This document shows, one piece after another, positions 48,227-57,419 of a DNA stretch of 64,000 nucleotides. Position numbers and translations under genes: made by a program. Positions within the stretch are counted from its first letter, which is position 1, and each line of letters begins with the position of its first letter. The stretch is from positions 2,418,001 to 2,482,000 of the forward strand of contig NC_023036.2 in NCBI RefSeq assembly GCF_000317305.3. The letters are read 5' to 3'. Below the pieces are notes generated by a model. The model saw only the letters and a list, made by a program, of their open reading frames with translations, had not been told where the DNA came from and ran no database searches. The stretch is from Mycolicibacterium neoaurum VKM Ac-1815D. GTDB taxonomy: Bacteria > Actinomycetota > Actinomycetes > Mycobacteriales > Mycobacteriaceae.

Positions 48227-50428
48227 CTACTTGGGTGTGGCCGGCGTCACCGAGACCACGTCCTGGTCGATCGCGGTGACGGAGTCTGCGCCCACCAGGT
48301 ACAACCGCGCGGTGGGCAGGTCGAGGAACAACCCGACCACGGTCACGGTGCCCGCCGCCAGATTTTGGGCGACCAGCGGGTGCCGCTGCGCGGCCTGCAC
48401 CTGAATGGCGACGTTGACGACACTGAGTTGGTCGGCTCCGGTGAAGCCGGCTTCGGCGGCAGCGGCTGCCACCGGGTGGTATGCCCGGAATGCGGCCAGC
48501 GCCTCGGCGCCGTGGCCCAACCACTTCTCGACAGCACCATCGGCATCCTCATGCATCAGATCGTGCATGGCGTCGCAACCGGAGTGCCCGCAGATGGCGA
48601 TGGTGCGCACCGATAGGCGGTCCACCGCGTAGCTGAGGGCGGACTCGACCGACAGGTCGGCACCCACCAGGTTGCCGACATTGCGCACGTTGAGCATCTC
48701 GCCGGGCGCCGAATCGGTGATGAGGTTGGGCAGGATCCGGGCGTCGGCACAGGAGATCAACATGGTGTGCGGATCGTGCTGAGCGCCGGCCGATTCCATC
48801 CGGGCACGCAGTAGCGGGGCCAGGCCGTTACTGAAGCGGTCGACACCACCGGCGAAGTGCGGCGGCCAGATGGTCCGCAGCGCGCTGATCACCCGGCGCC
48901 CCTCGGTGTCGCGACGCGGAACACGGCTGTGGGCGAACTCCATCCGCGCGGTACCGGTCTCGGTGACGGTGACTTCGCCGCCGTGTCCGCGTCGCTGCTT
49001 GATCCATTCCTGCAGCGTTTCCAGCGCGGCATGGTCGAGATAGTCGACGTTCAGGTCGATGGATACCTCGGCGCCGTCCGGGATCTCGGCCAAAGCTGCG
49101 GTCAGCCGCGGCAGTGCCAGGAAGCTGCACGATCCAGTGATGGCGACGTGCCAGCGGGGCGGGCCGTCCGCGCCGATGCGCGCGGTCAGGTCCTCGGTCA
49201 CGATCGAGACCCGCACGATCCGCCACGCGGCGATCGTGATGGCCAACACCAGACCGATGAGCACGCCTTCCAGCAGGTTGAGGAAGACCACACAGACCAG
49301 CGTCACGGCGTAGATCAACAGTTCGCCGGTGCGGCGCGCCAGGTCGATGTGTGCCAGCTTCACCAGCTGGATACCGATGACGATGAGCAGGCCGGCCAGG
49401 GCCGCCATCGGGATCATCTCCACCACGTTGACCAGCAACACCGAGAACAGCAGCAGCCACACACCGTGTAGGGCTGCCGAGGCCCGGGTCTTGGCGCCGG
49501 CGCCGACGTTGGCGGTGCTGCGCACGATGACGCCGGTGACCGGCAGGCCGCCGAGTAGACCGGAAGACACGTTTGCGGTGCCCTGGCCGACAAGTTCGCG
49601 GTTGAAGTCGGTGCGCGGTCCGTCGTGCATCTTGTCCACAGCGCTGGCCGACAGCAGGCTCTCCACACTGGCGATCAGCGCGACGGTCAGCACCGCGAGT
49701 GCGATGGCACCCCAGCTGCCCTGGGGCATTTCCGGCAGCCCGATCGCGTCGATGACGGATTCGTCGAGGTTGATCCGGTCGGTGGCCAGGCCAGGCACGT
49801 AGCTGACCGCGGTGGCCAAGACCACCGCCACCAGTGCGCCCGGCACGGCACGTGCCGCCGCCGGGACATACCGCCAGCTCAGCATGACGGCAATGACCAT
49901 GCCGCCGATCAGGACCTCGGTCCAGCCCGGGTGGGCCAACTGGCCCGGTAGCGCGGTGAGGTTCTCCCAGGCATTACTGCGCGGACCCCCGCCCAACAGC
50001 ACATGCACCTGCTGCAGGGCGATGGTGATGCCGATACCGGCCAGCATCGCGTGCACCACGATCGGGGCGATCGCCAATGCGGCACGGGCTATCCGACTGA
50101 GTCCCAGCAGGATCTGCACCACGCCCGCCGCCGCGGTGATGGCGCAGGTGGCCTTCCAGCCGAACTGGGCCACCAGCTCGGCGACCACCACGGTCAATCC
50201 GGCCGCGGGTCCACTGACCTGCAGCGGAGATCCGCCTACCAGCGCGCAGACGATCCCGCCGACGATCGCGGCGATGAGGCCGGCCACGACCGGAGCCCCG
50301 GATGCGACCGCGATGCCGATGGACAATGGCAGTGCGACCAGAAAGACGACCAGTGAGGCCGGCACGTCATAGCGAAAGATCTTGTGTAACAAGGGGTTAA
50401 CATTGGCCTGCGATTTCGTCCGCGTCAC
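48227..50428 (-). CDS. SulP-family anion transporter fused to a beta-carbonic anhydrase
   Basis: 733 residues from GTG 50428, chosen because TACAGT lies 7 bp upstream. A SulP membrane domain of 10-12 helices (about 1-390, e.g. SLVVFLVALPLSIGIAVASG and SPLQVSGPAAGLTVVVAEL) is followed by a STAS-like domain (VSIDLNVDYLDHAALETLQE). A beta-carbonic anhydrase ends the protein, with zinc ligands in MLISCADARILPNL and IAICGHSGCDAMHDL. Coupling bicarbonate transport to CO2 hydration is the likely role; Rv3273 has the same build. Confidence 0.92.
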   Translation of the reverse strand: MTRTKSQANVNPLLHKIFRYDVPASLVVFLVALPLSIGIAVASGAPVVAGLIAAIVGGIVCALVGGSPLQVSGPAAGLTVVVAELVAQFGWKATCAITAAAGVVQILLGLSRIARAALAIAPIVVHAMLAGIGITIALQQVHVLLGGGPRSNAWENLTALPGQLAHPGWTEVLIGGMVIAVMLSWRYVPAAARAVPGALVAVVLATAVSYVPGLATDRINLDESVIDAIGLPEMPQGSWGAIALAVLTVALIASVESLLSASAVDKMHDGPRTDFNRELVGQGTANVSSGLLGGLPVTGVIVRSTANVGAGAKTRASAALHGVWLLLFSVLLVNVVEMIPMAALAGLLIVIGIQLVKLAHIDLARRTGELLIYAVTLVCVVFLNLLEGVLIGLVLAITIAAWRIVRVSIVTEDLTARIGADGPPRWHVAITGSCSFLALPRLTAALAEIPDGAEVSIDLNVDYLDHAALETLQEWIKQRRGHGGEVTVTETGTARMEFAHSRVPRRDTEGRRVISALRTIWPPHFAGGVDRFSNGLAPLLRARMESAGAQHDPHTMLISCADARILPNLITDSAPGEMLNVRNVGNLVGADLSVESALSYAVDRLSVRTIAICGHSGCDAMHDLMHEDADGAVEKWLGHGAEALAAFRAYHPVAAAAAEAGFTGADQLSVVNVAIQVQAAQRHPLVAQNLAAGTVTVVGLFLDLPTARLYLVGADSVTAIDQDVVSVTPATPK

Positions 50429-50435
50429 CTCCCCG

Positions 50436-50441
50436 ACTGTA
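50436..50441 (-). promoter_or_regulatory. -10 element of the SulP-carbonic anhydrase gene
   Basis: TACAGT on the minus strand ends 7 bp before GTG 50428. GGGGAG between them is too close to that start to act as a ribosome-binding site, so leaderless initiation is more plausible. Confidence 0.45.
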
Positions 50442-50645
50442 GCGCCACCTTCGGATTCCGTCGTGTCGTGGCTGGGTGACGATGCGCACGTATGGCCAAC
50501 TGCAGTTCGAAGCCGATTTATGTGAACTACGGATTTCGTTGGAACCCAGATCGAAGGGGTGCGTGACACCGCTGCAGCTGAAAGCGCGGCTTCGATACCA
50601 ATTTGTGACTGGTGTGGCTGATGGTGAAAGAGAGGCCTCTGCGAC

Positions 50646-50651
50646 TAGGCT
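50646..50651 (+). promoter_or_regulatory. -10 element of ftsK (leaderless)
   Basis: TAGGCT ends 7 bp before ATG 50659. The rest of the 230-bp gap upstream holds no gene I can support. Confidence 0.5.
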
Positions 50652-50658
50652 GGCACCC

Positions 50659-53226
50659 ATGGCCAACAAGACCGCCGCCCGGTCCCGAGCCCGTTCGAGC
50701 ACGTCAAAAGGCAGTTCGGGAACCAAGTCGCGGGCAGCAAGCAAGCCGGCGAAGCGTCCGGCCCCGCCGCGGCGCAAACCCGCGCCGCGCCGCTCGCCGT
50801 CGCGCTTTGCCGCCGCCGGCGCCGCCATGGGCCGGGGAACCCGGGCCGGCTGGCTGATGGTTGCCAAGGGCGCAGGCTCCACCGCGCGTTCGGTCGGCCG
50901 GGCTCGTGATCTGGAGCCAGGCCACCGGCGCGACGGGATCGCGCTGGCGCTGCTGGGGCTCGCGGTCGTCGTCGCCGCCAGCTCCTGGTTCGATGCCGCC
51001 CGACCCGTCGGCGGCTGGATCGACATCGTGTTGCGCACCGTGGTCGGCGGCGCCGTCGTGCTGGTGCCCATTGTGCTCGGCGTCATCGCTGTCGTCCTGA
51101 TGCGCACCGAGCCGAACCTCGATGCCCGGCCCCGCCTGATCCTGGGCTCGGTCATGATCGCGCTGCCGGTGCTGGGGCTGTGGCACGTCTGGGCCGGCGC
51201 ACCCCTGGATTCGATCGCGCGCCGCGATGCCGCGGGATTCATCGGTTTCGTCATCGGTGGCCCGCTCTCGGACGGTCTGACGGTGTGGATCGCCACACCG
51301 TTGCTGGTGATCGGCGTGCTGTTCGGGGTGTTGCTGTTGACCGGCACGACCATCAGGGAGCTGCCCGACACGTTGCGGGACATGTTCAGCACTCGAGGCT
51401 TCGACGACCGCTATGACGACGAGTACGACGACGACGACTACTACGACGATGGCGCCGAGGCCGTCACCGATGACTTCTCCGACGCCTACTACGACCGCGA
51501 CGACGACCTCGGAGCTGCCGACGCACAGCAGTGGCCGACCGCCGAGTTGCCCGCCGGAACGCCGATGGACAACTACCCGCTGCCGGTCGAAGAGGCCCCC
51601 ACGGCTCCGGAACCCGTTGCGGCCAAGCCCCGCAGGCCCAAGCCGGAACCGAAGAAGCCCAAGAAGTCCGAGGACGACGCCCTGGTGGTGGACCGGGTCG
51701 TCGAGGGGCCCTATGTGCTGCCCTCGCTGGAGCTGCTGGTGGCCGGGGACCCGCCGAAGTTGCGGACCGCCGCCAACGACCAGATGGAAGACGCCATCAC
51801 CTCGGTGCTGCAACAGTTCAAGGTCGACGCGAGCGTCACCGGTTGCACCCGCGGCCCGACGGTGACCCGCTATGAGGTCGAGCTCGGCCCCGGCGTGAAG
51901 GTCGAGAAGATCACCGCGCTGCACCGCAATATCGCCTACGCCGTGGCCACCGAGAGCGTCCGCATGCTCGCGCCGATTCCCGGCAAGTCGGCCGTCGGCA
52001 TCGAGGTGCCCAACACCGACCGCGAAATGGTGCGGTTGTCCGATGTGCTCACCGCGCCGTCGACCCGCCGCGACCATCACCCGCTGGTGATCGGGCTCGG
52101 CAAGGACATCGAGGGCGATTTCATCTCCTGCAACCTGGCCAAGATGCCGCACCTACTGGTGGCCGGTTCGACCGGTTCGGGTAAGTCCAGCTTCGTCAAC
52201 TCGATGTTGGTGTCGTTGCTGGCGCGGGCGACCCCCGAAGAGGTCAGGATGATCCTGATCGACCCGAAGATGGTGGAGCTGACGCCCTATGAGGGCATCC
52301 CGCACCTGATCACCCCGATCATCACCCAGCCGAAGAAGGCCGCCGCCGCGCTGGCCTGGCTGGTGGAGGAGATGGAGCAGCGCTACCAGGACATGCAGGC
52401 GTCCCGGGTGCGCCATATCGACGTGTTCAACGAGAAGGTGCGCAGCGGCGAGATCAGCACACCGCTGGGCAGCGAGCGGGTCTACAAGCCCTACCCCTAC
52501 ATCCTGGCCATCGTCGACGAGCTCGCCGACCTGATGATGACCGCGCCGCGTGACGTCGAAGAAGCCATCGTGCGTATCACCCAGAAGGCGCGCGCCGCCG
52601 GTATCCACCTGGTTCTGGCCACCCAGCGTCCCTCCGTGGACGTCGTCACCGGTCTGATCAAGACCAATGTCCCGTCCCGGTTGGCGTTCGCGACGTCGTC
52701 GCTGACCGACAGCCGCGTCATCCTCGACCAGGCCGGCGCCGAAAAGCTGATCGGTATGGGTGACGGGCTGTTCCTGCCGATGGGGGCCAACAAGCCGATC
52801 CGCATGCAGGGTGCCTTCATCACCGACGAGGAGATCCACGCCGTCGTCGAGGCCACCAAGTCCCAGGCCGAGCCGGAGTTCGTCGAGGGTGTCACCAAGG
52901 CCAAACCGGCCGGTGGCGAGCGCGGCGATGTCGACCCCGACATCGGCGACGATATGGACGTGTTCCTGCAGGCAGTCGAGCTTGTGGTGTCCTCGCAGTT
53001 CGGGTCCACCTCGATGCTGCAGCGCAAACTGCGGGTGGGATTCGCCAAGGCGGGACGCCTGATGGATCTGATGGAGACCCGCAATATCGTCGGTCCGTCC
53101 GAGGGCTCCAAGGCACGCGAGGTGCTGGTCAAGCCCGACGAGCTGGCCGGCACGCTGGCGTTGATCCGGGGCGGCTCGGACGCCAACGGCGGTGACGACG
53201 AGGACGAGGACGAGCCCGACTTCTAG
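50659..53226 (+). CDS. ftsK: DNA translocase FtsK/SpoIIIE
   Basis: 855 residues from ATG 50659. A basic Ser/Arg/Pro-rich tail is followed by four or five membrane helices (about 95-270), an acidic and then Pro/Lys-rich linker (about 280-345) with poly-Asp runs, the motor domain with Walker A AGSTGSGKSSFVNSM, and the C-terminal gamma winged helix (SSQFGSTSMLQRKLRVGFAK). It pumps chromosomal DNA through the septum and activates dimer resolution. It corresponds to Rv2748c and ends at a strong bidirectional terminator. Confidence 0.96.
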   Translation: MANKTAARSRARSSTSKGSSGTKSRAASKPAKRPAPPRRKPAPRRSPSRFAAAGAAMGRGTRAGWLMVAKGAGSTARSVGRARDLEPGHRRDGIALALLGLAVVVAASSWFDAARPVGGWIDIVLRTVVGGAVVLVPIVLGVIAVVLMRTEPNLDARPRLILGSVMIALPVLGLWHVWAGAPLDSIARRDAAGFIGFVIGGPLSDGLTVWIATPLLVIGVLFGVLLLTGTTIRELPDTLRDMFSTRGFDDRYDDEYDDDDYYDDGAEAVTDDFSDAYYDRDDDLGAADAQQWPTAELPAGTPMDNYPLPVEEAPTAPEPVAAKPRRPKPEPKKPKKSEDDALVVDRVVEGPYVLPSLELLVAGDPPKLRTAANDQMEDAITSVLQQFKVDASVTGCTRGPTVTRYEVELGPGVKVEKITALHRNIAYAVATESVRMLAPIPGKSAVGIEVPNTDREMVRLSDVLTAPSTRRDHHPLVIGLGKDIEGDFISCNLAKMPHLLVAGSTGSGKSSFVNSMLVSLLARATPEEVRMILIDPKMVELTPYEGIPHLITPIITQPKKAAAALAWLVEEMEQRYQDMQASRVRHIDVFNEKVRSGEISTPLGSERVYKPYPYILAIVDELADLMMTAPRDVEEAIVRITQKARAAGIHLVLATQRPSVDVVTGLIKTNVPSRLAFATSSLTDSRVILDQAGAEKLIGMGDGLFLPMGANKPIRMQGAFITDEEIHAVVEATKSQAEPEFVEGVTKAKPAGGERGDVDPDIGDDMDVFLQAVELVVSSQFGSTSMLQRKLRVGFAKAGRLMDLMETRNIVGPSEGSKAREVLVKPDELAGTLALIRGGSDANGGDDEDEDEPDF

Positions 53227-53232
53227 CGCGAC

Positions 53233-53275
53233 TTGTGGAGCGTGAGCCGTCACCGTCGCGGCTCACGCTCCACAA
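53233..53275. terminator. Bidirectional terminator between ftsK and argA
   Basis: A perfect 17-bp stem, TTGTGGAGCGTGAGCCG with its complement, surrounds a 9-nt loop (53250-53258). It sits exactly between the convergent ftsK and argA stops, 7 and 5 bp away. The symmetric stem can end transcription from both sides. Confidence 0.8.
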
Positions 53276-53279
53276 ATCA

Positions 53280-53801
53280 CTAGAGGGTGAGCAGCATGCG
53301 GGTGTTGCCGAGGATGTTCGGCTTCACATAGGACAGGTCGAGGAACTCGGCCATGCCGGTATCGAAGGACCGACACATCTCCTCGTAGACCTCGGCGGTC
53401 ACCGGGGTGCCCTCGATCTCGGTGAAGCCGTGCCTGCCGAAGAAATCGGTCTCGAAGGTCAGCACGAAGATGCGCTGCAGGTGCAGTTCGCGTGCCACGT
53501 CGAGCAGTTGGGCGACCACCCGGTGCCCGACACCCTTGCCACGGACCTTGGGATGCACCGCGACCGTGCGTACCTCGCCCAGGTCGGCCCACAGCACGTG
53601 CAGGGCACCGCAGCCCACGATCTCACCGCCGGCCTCGGCCACCCAGAACTCCTGCACCGCCTCGTAGAGGTTGACCAGGTTCTTCTCCAGCAGGATCTTG
53701 CCGGCATAGATGTCCACGAGATCCTTGATCGCCGGGACATCGGAGGTGCGGGCCCGGCGCACGACAAGGGCATCTGGGACTCGATCGACCGCCTCGCTCA
53801 C
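53280..53801 (-). CDS. argA: N-acetylglutamate synthase ArgA (GNAT type)
   Basis: 173 residues from GTG 53801. A single GNAT domain carries the acetyl-CoA loop TVAVHPKVRGKGVGHRVVAQ; VVRRARTSDVPAIKDLVDIY is the N-terminal part. Mycobacterial ArgA (Rv2747) is this short form, lacking the kinase-like domain of the E. coli enzyme; it makes N-acetylglutamate for arginine synthesis. TACTCT lies 7 bp before the GTG. It is divergent from pgsA3. Confidence 0.94.
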   Translation of the reverse strand: MSEAVDRVPDALVVRRARTSDVPAIKDLVDIYAGKILLEKNLVNLYEAVQEFWVAEAGGEIVGCGALHVLWADLGEVRTVAVHPKVRGKGVGHRVVAQLLDVARELHLQRIFVLTFETDFFGRHGFTEIEGTPVTAEVYEEMCRSFDTGMAEFLDLSYVKPNILGNTRMLLTL

Positions 53802-53808
53802 AGCAGCG

Positions 53809-53837
53809 AGAGTATCGGCAAGGGCAACCGATATTCT
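53809..53837. promoter_or_regulatory. Symmetric bidirectional promoter of argA and pgsA3
   Basis: Minus-strand TACTCT (53814-53809) and plus-strand TATTCT (53832-53837) are -10 elements separated by 17 bp. The arms AGAGTATCGG and CCGATATTCT are inverted repeats with 9 of 10 matches, so the same sequence presents a promoter in each direction. Confidence 0.6.
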
Positions 53838-53843
53838 GTTTCG

Positions 53844-54437
53844 GTGCCGGGCCAACCAGATACCGATCCAGTGGTTCCCCGTGCGTCCGTCGCCAACGTC
53901 GCCAATCTGCTGACCGGTGTCCGATTTGTGCTCGTGCCGGTCTTCCTGGCCGCCCTGTTCGCCGGTGACGGTCACGAGACGTCCTGGCGAACAATCGCTT
54001 TCGCCGTGTTCACGACGGCGGTCATCACCGACCACCTGGACGGCGCCCTGGCCCGCGCCTACGGCATGGTCACCGAATTCGGCAAGCTGGCCGATCCGAT
54101 CGCCGACAAGCTGCTGATCGGCTCGGCGCTGATCGGGTTGTCGATGCTCGGCGATCTGCCCTGGTGGATCACGATCGTCATCATGGTCAGGGAGATCGGC
54201 GTCACAGTGCTGCGATTGGCGGTGCTCCGTCACGGGGTCATCCCGGCCAGCCGCGGCGGCAAGGTGAAAACGCTGGTCCAGGCGGTCGCGATCGGTCTGT
54301 TCATCCTGCCGATCTCCGGGCTGTGGTTGACCACGGCCACCGCGATCATGTGGCTGGCTGTCCTGCTGACCGTGCTGACGGGTGCCGACTACGTGGTGTC
54401 GGCGGTGCGCGACTCCCGGGCCCGGCCGGCCGCCTGA
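53844..54437 (+). CDS. pgsA3: CDP-diacylglycerol-glycerol-3-phosphate phosphatidyltransferase-like protein
   Basis: 197 residues from a leaderless GTG. The CDP-alcohol phosphotransferase signature is complete: DHLDGALARAYGMVTEFGKL then ADPIAD (D..DG..AR...G...D...D). Four to six membrane helices follow. It should make phosphatidylglycerophosphate or a related phospholipid. Position corresponds to Rv2746c, annotated pgsA3. Confidence 0.93.
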   Translation: MPGQPDTDPVVPRASVANVANLLTGVRFVLVPVFLAALFAGDGHETSWRTIAFAVFTTAVITDHLDGALARAYGMVTEFGKLADPIADKLLIGSALIGLSMLGDLPWWITIVIMVREIGVTVLRLAVLRHGVIPASRGGKVKTLVQAVAIGLFILPISGLWLTTATAIMWLAVLLTVLTGADYVVSAVRDSRARPAA

Positions 54438-54454
54438 GCGAGTGCGGTACCTGC

Positions 54455-54483
54455 GGGGAACCAACGAGCCTCCGAGGGCGTTG
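54455..54483 (+). promoter_or_regulatory. SigE-type promoter of clgR
   Basis: GGGGAACC (54455-54462), a 16-bp spacer, then CGTTG (54479-54483) match the mycobacterial SigE consensus closely. The -10 ends 8 bp before the clgR ATG, so the mRNA is leaderless or nearly so. ClgR operons are known SigE targets in mycobacteria. Confidence 0.7.
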
Positions 54484-54491
54484 ACCCTGAT

Positions 54492-54809
54492 ATGACGACA
54501 CTGCTGCGTGAGGTGATCGGCGATGTGCTGCGTGGCGCACGGACCGGGCAGGGGCGGACGCTGCGTGAGGTGTCCGACGCGGCCAGGGTCAGCCTGGGTT
54601 ATCTGTCCGAGGTGGAGCGGGGCCGCAAGGAGGCCTCCAGCGAGCTGCTCAGCGCCATCTGCGACGCTCTGGACATCCCGATGTCGCGGGTGCTCTTCGA
54701 CGCCGGTGAGCAGCTTGCGCGCCAGGAGCATGCCGCCAGCGGCGTGACGGGTATCGATGCCAGCACCAAGGTCGTGATCCCGCAGGTCGTGTCCATGGCG
54801 GTGGCTTGA
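54492..54809 (+). CDS. clgR: Transcriptional regulator ClgR
   Basis: 105 residues. An XRE/Cro helix-turn-helix ([20 protein letters not shown] and ERGRKEAS) dominates; the end PQVVSMAVA is a small-residue tail of the kind recognised by Clp proteases. ClgR activates clp genes and the psp operon on envelope stress. It heads a clgR-pspA-pspM unit as in Rv2745c-Rv2743c. Confidence 0.95.
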   Translation: MTTLLREVIGDVLRGARTGQGRTLREVSDAARVSLGYLSEVERGRKEASSELLSAICDALDIPMSRVLFDAGEQLARQEHAASGVTGIDASTKVVIPQVVSMAVA

Positions 54810-54878
54810 TCGGGTGCCGAAACGATAGGTTGACCCCAAGACGTTGCGCACCTCCGAATTACGAAGGCGGGAAACTTC

Positions 54879-55691
54879 ATGGCCAATCCGTTCGTCAAGG
54901 CATGGAAGTACCTCATGGCGCTGTTCAGCTCCAAGGTCGACGAATATGCCGATCCGAAGGTTCAGATCCAGCAGGCGATCGAGGACGCTCAGCGCCAGCA
55001 CCAGGCCCTGACGCAGCAGGCCGCGCAGGTCATCGGAAACCAGCGTCAGCTGGAGATGCGGCTGAACCGCCAGTTGGCCGATATCGAGAAACTGCAGGCC
55101 AACGTCCGCCAGGCCTTGACGCTTGCCGACCAGGCGACCGCGGCCGGTGACGCTGCCAAGGCGACCGAGTACACCAACGCCGCTGAGGCGTTCGCCGCGC
55201 AGCTGGTGACCGCCGAACAGAGCGTCGAGGACCTCAAGGCGTTGCACGATCAGTCGCTGCAGGCCGCCGGCCAGGCGAAGAAGGCCGTCGAGCAGAACGC
55301 GATGGTGTTGCAGCAGAAGATCGCCGAGCGCACCAAGCTGCTGAGCCAGCTGGAGCAGGCCAAGATGCAGGAGCAGGTCAGCGCCTCGCTGCGGTCGATG
55401 AGCGAGATCTCCGCACCGGGTACCACCCCGAATCTCGACGAGGTGCGCGAGAAGATCGAGCGTCGCTACGCCAATGCGATGGGCGCCACCGAGCTTGCCC
55501 AGAACTCGGTCCAGGGCCGGATGATGGAGGTCCAGCAGGCCAGCGTGCAGATGGCCGGGCACTCTCGTCTTGAGCAGATCCGCGCCTCGATGCGCGGTGA
55601 GGCATTGCCGTCGGGTGACGCCGCCGCGCCGACGGCCACTCCGGCCGCCAATCCGCCGGCTGCTGCCCCGGAAAACCCACTTTCGCAATAG
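54879..55691 (+). CDS. pspA: Phage shock protein A homologue (35 kDa antigen)
   Basis: 270 residues, as in Rv2744c. It begins [20 protein letters not shown], an amphipathic helix for membrane binding, followed by a long coiled coil (about 25-220) with many Gln/Glu heptads. The Ala/Pro-rich tail is low complexity. PspA supports the damaged inner membrane and, in mycobacteria, binds ClgR. GGCGGG precedes the ATG. Confidence 0.95.
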   Translation: MANPFVKAWKYLMALFSSKVDEYADPKVQIQQAIEDAQRQHQALTQQAAQVIGNQRQLEMRLNRQLADIEKLQANVRQALTLADQATAAGDAAKATEYTNAAEAFAAQLVTAEQSVEDLKALHDQSLQAAGQAKKAVEQNAMVLQQKIAERTKLLSQLEQAKMQEQVSASLRSMSEISAPGTTPNLDEVREKIERRYANAMGATELAQNSVQGRMMEVQQASVQMAGHSRLEQIRASMRGEALPSGDAAAPTATPAANPPAAAPENPLSQ

Positions 55692-55704
55692 TTTTGGAGG
55701 AGAT

Positions 55705-56544
55705 ATGGCCGCGGGACCGCGATCGGGGCGCCGAGGGGCGTGGCGCGCTGTGGCCGAGCGGGGTCTGCAGGGCGGGATAGACACCGCCGCCGAGTTCTCC
55801 GGTCTGCTGGCGAGCAAGCTCGCCGCCATGTCCGACCCGCGCGCCAAGCTGCTGCGCAAGCGCCGATGGGCGCTTCGCCTGGGTCTGTTCTTCGGCCTCA
55901 GCAGCGCCCTGTGGATCCTGGTGACCGCATTGCTGGCATTGTGGAGCACCCCGGTGTGGGCGTTGATCGTCACCGGCGTAATTGCCGCGGGTGCAGCGTT
56001 CCCGGCGACCCTGTTCTTCCTGCGCTACCGCTGGTTGCGTGCCGAACCGCTGCCCGCCGGTCCCACTACCAGGCGCATGCCGCCCTGGGGTTCGGCGGCC
56101 CGCAAACCGATGGCCGACCTGGCGTCCTCTGAGCGCGGGTTGTACTCGTTGCTCGGTGTGCTCCGGCGCAGCCGGATGCTGCCCGAGACCGACCTGCGCG
56201 ATATCGAGATCGCCGCGGGACAGACCGCAGTCACGATGGCCGCGACCGCCGACGAGGTGGTCGCCATGGAACGCACCGCCTCGGCCTCGCCGCGCTCGCG
56301 CGCGCATCTGGCGCCGACCATCGCGTCCTTCACCGGGCAACTACAGCGCGGCGCCCGACAGTACGACGAAATGGTCACCGCGGCAGCCCAATTGGTGTCC
56401 TCTCTGAACGCTGGCCCGGTATCGCACTCGCCGATGGCTCAGCAGCGCTACCGTGACGAACTGGTCCACGCCACCGACCGGCTGCAGGGTTGGGCGCAGG
56501 CCTACAGCGATCTCCGCGAGATCGGGGTCCGGCGCGGCGCCTGA
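55705..56544 (+). CDS. pspM: PspM-like membrane protein (Rv2743c type)
   Basis: 279 residues from ATG 55705, with GGAGGAG upstream. A pair of membrane helices (about 58-80, LGLFFGLSSALWILVTALLA, and 84-105, WALIVTGVIAAGAAFPATLF) is followed by a soluble helical domain. In M. tuberculosis this protein binds PspA and completes the mycobacterial Psp system. It is 13 bp after pspA. Confidence 0.88.
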   Translation: MAAGPRSGRRGAWRAVAERGLQGGIDTAAEFSGLLASKLAAMSDPRAKLLRKRRWALRLGLFFGLSSALWILVTALLALWSTPVWALIVTGVIAAGAAFPATLFFLRYRWLRAEPLPAGPTTRRMPPWGSAARKPMADLASSERGLYSLLGVLRRSRMLPETDLRDIEIAAGQTAVTMAATADEVVAMERTASASPRSRAHLAPTIASFTGQLQRGARQYDEMVTAAAQLVSSLNAGPVSHSPMAQQRYRDELVHATDRLQGWAQAYSDLREIGVRRGA

Positions 56545-56955
56545 TCAGATGTCGTGCGTGCCCAGCTCGGCGGAATCCGGGCGCGGGCCGAACCGGTCGA
56601 TGTAGGACTGGTGTTTGGCGGCGTCGCGTTGCCGCGCCAGCGCATCTACCAGAGCCGGGTTCAGGCCGTGCACGCGCAACATGTGGCGACGCCAGATCTT
56701 GTTCAGTGCGTGGGAGAAGTAGATGAACGGGATCAGGATGGGCACCGTCATCGACAGGTGCACGTACAGCGTGGTGGGGATGAGCCAGAACGGCGCGAGC
56801 ACCAACACCGCCGGGACCAAGACCCGTAGCATCAACCGGCGCGTGGCGCCCGGACCGGCCAGGTCGTTGCGGACCCAGTCGAGCATCGAATCGGGGAGCC
56901 GACGGCCCAGACAGTAGCCGATCAGCTGGAACAGATTCGGTTTCGACCTGGTCAT
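56545..56955 (-). CDS. DUF5313 family membrane protein
   Basis: 136 residues. MTRSKPNLFQLIGYCLGRRL and LDWVRNDLAGPGATRRLMLR are characteristic of the mycobacterial DUF5313 family; two membrane helices follow (VLVPAVLVLAPFWLIPTT and MTVPILIPFIYFSHALN). Function is unknown. It is convergent with pspM, stop to stop with no gap, and follows ephG in the same direction. It occupies the place of pspN (Rv2742c). Confidence 0.85.
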   Translation of the reverse strand: MTRSKPNLFQLIGYCLGRRLPDSMLDWVRNDLAGPGATRRLMLRVLVPAVLVLAPFWLIPTTLYVHLSMTVPILIPFIYFSHALNKIWRRHMLRVHGLNPALVDALARQRDAAKHQSYIDRFGPRPDSAELGTHDI

Positions 56956-56965
56956 CGCAACCCGG

Positions 56966-57412
56966 TCATCGCAGCCGAGGCCGCAGCGCGGGGATCACCG
57001 CTCCGGCCAATCCGCGCACCAGCGCCTTGGTCATGTCGAACATGTCGAAGTAATCGCGCCAGAGCGTGATCCGACCGTCGCGCACCTCGAACACGCCGCA
57101 CACCCAGAACTGCAGCCGCACCGGGCCGATGATCAGGACATCGGTGCGCTCGTTGAGCACGACACCACCATCGGAAGCGGTCCGGTGGATGGCCACGTCG
57201 AACCCGAAGGCGGGCCGGTCCAGACCCCGGAACACGGCAAGGACGCGTCGACTTCCGCGTACGGTCGGAAACCCGACGTTCTGGTAGACGATATCGTCGT
57301 CGATCAGCGCGGCCGCCGTGTCGAGGTCGGGTCCGCGCAGGGAGAACAGGAACTTCTCCACCGTCGCGATATCGGCGGCGTCGGTGCTGGTCGGGGATGC
57401 CTGGTCGGTCAT
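56966..57412 (-). CDS. ephG: Limonene-1,2-epoxide hydrolase family protein EphG
   Basis: 148 residues from ATG 57412. The cystatin-like fold has the catalytic Asp-Arg-Asp set in LNERTDVLIIGP and ITLWRDYFDMFD. M. tuberculosis EphG (Rv2740) hydrolyses cholesterol and fatty-acid epoxides. TACGCT lies 7 bp before the ATG. It is divergent from the glycosyltransferase gene. Confidence 0.92.
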   Translation of the reverse strand: MTDQASPTSTDAADIATVEKFLFSLRGPDLDTAAALIDDDIVYQNVGFPTVRGSRRVLAVFRGLDRPAFGFDVAIHRTASDGGVVLNERTDVLIIGPVRLQFWVCGVFEVRDGRITLWRDYFDMFDMTKALVRGLAGAVIPALRPRLR

Positions 57413-57419
57413 GGAACTC

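Noticed and set aside
53280..55973. Minus-strand frame of about 897 codons across argA, pgsA3, clgR and pspA
   Set aside because: Only its last 173 codons (argA) are protein-like; the rest is antisense to four recognised genes.
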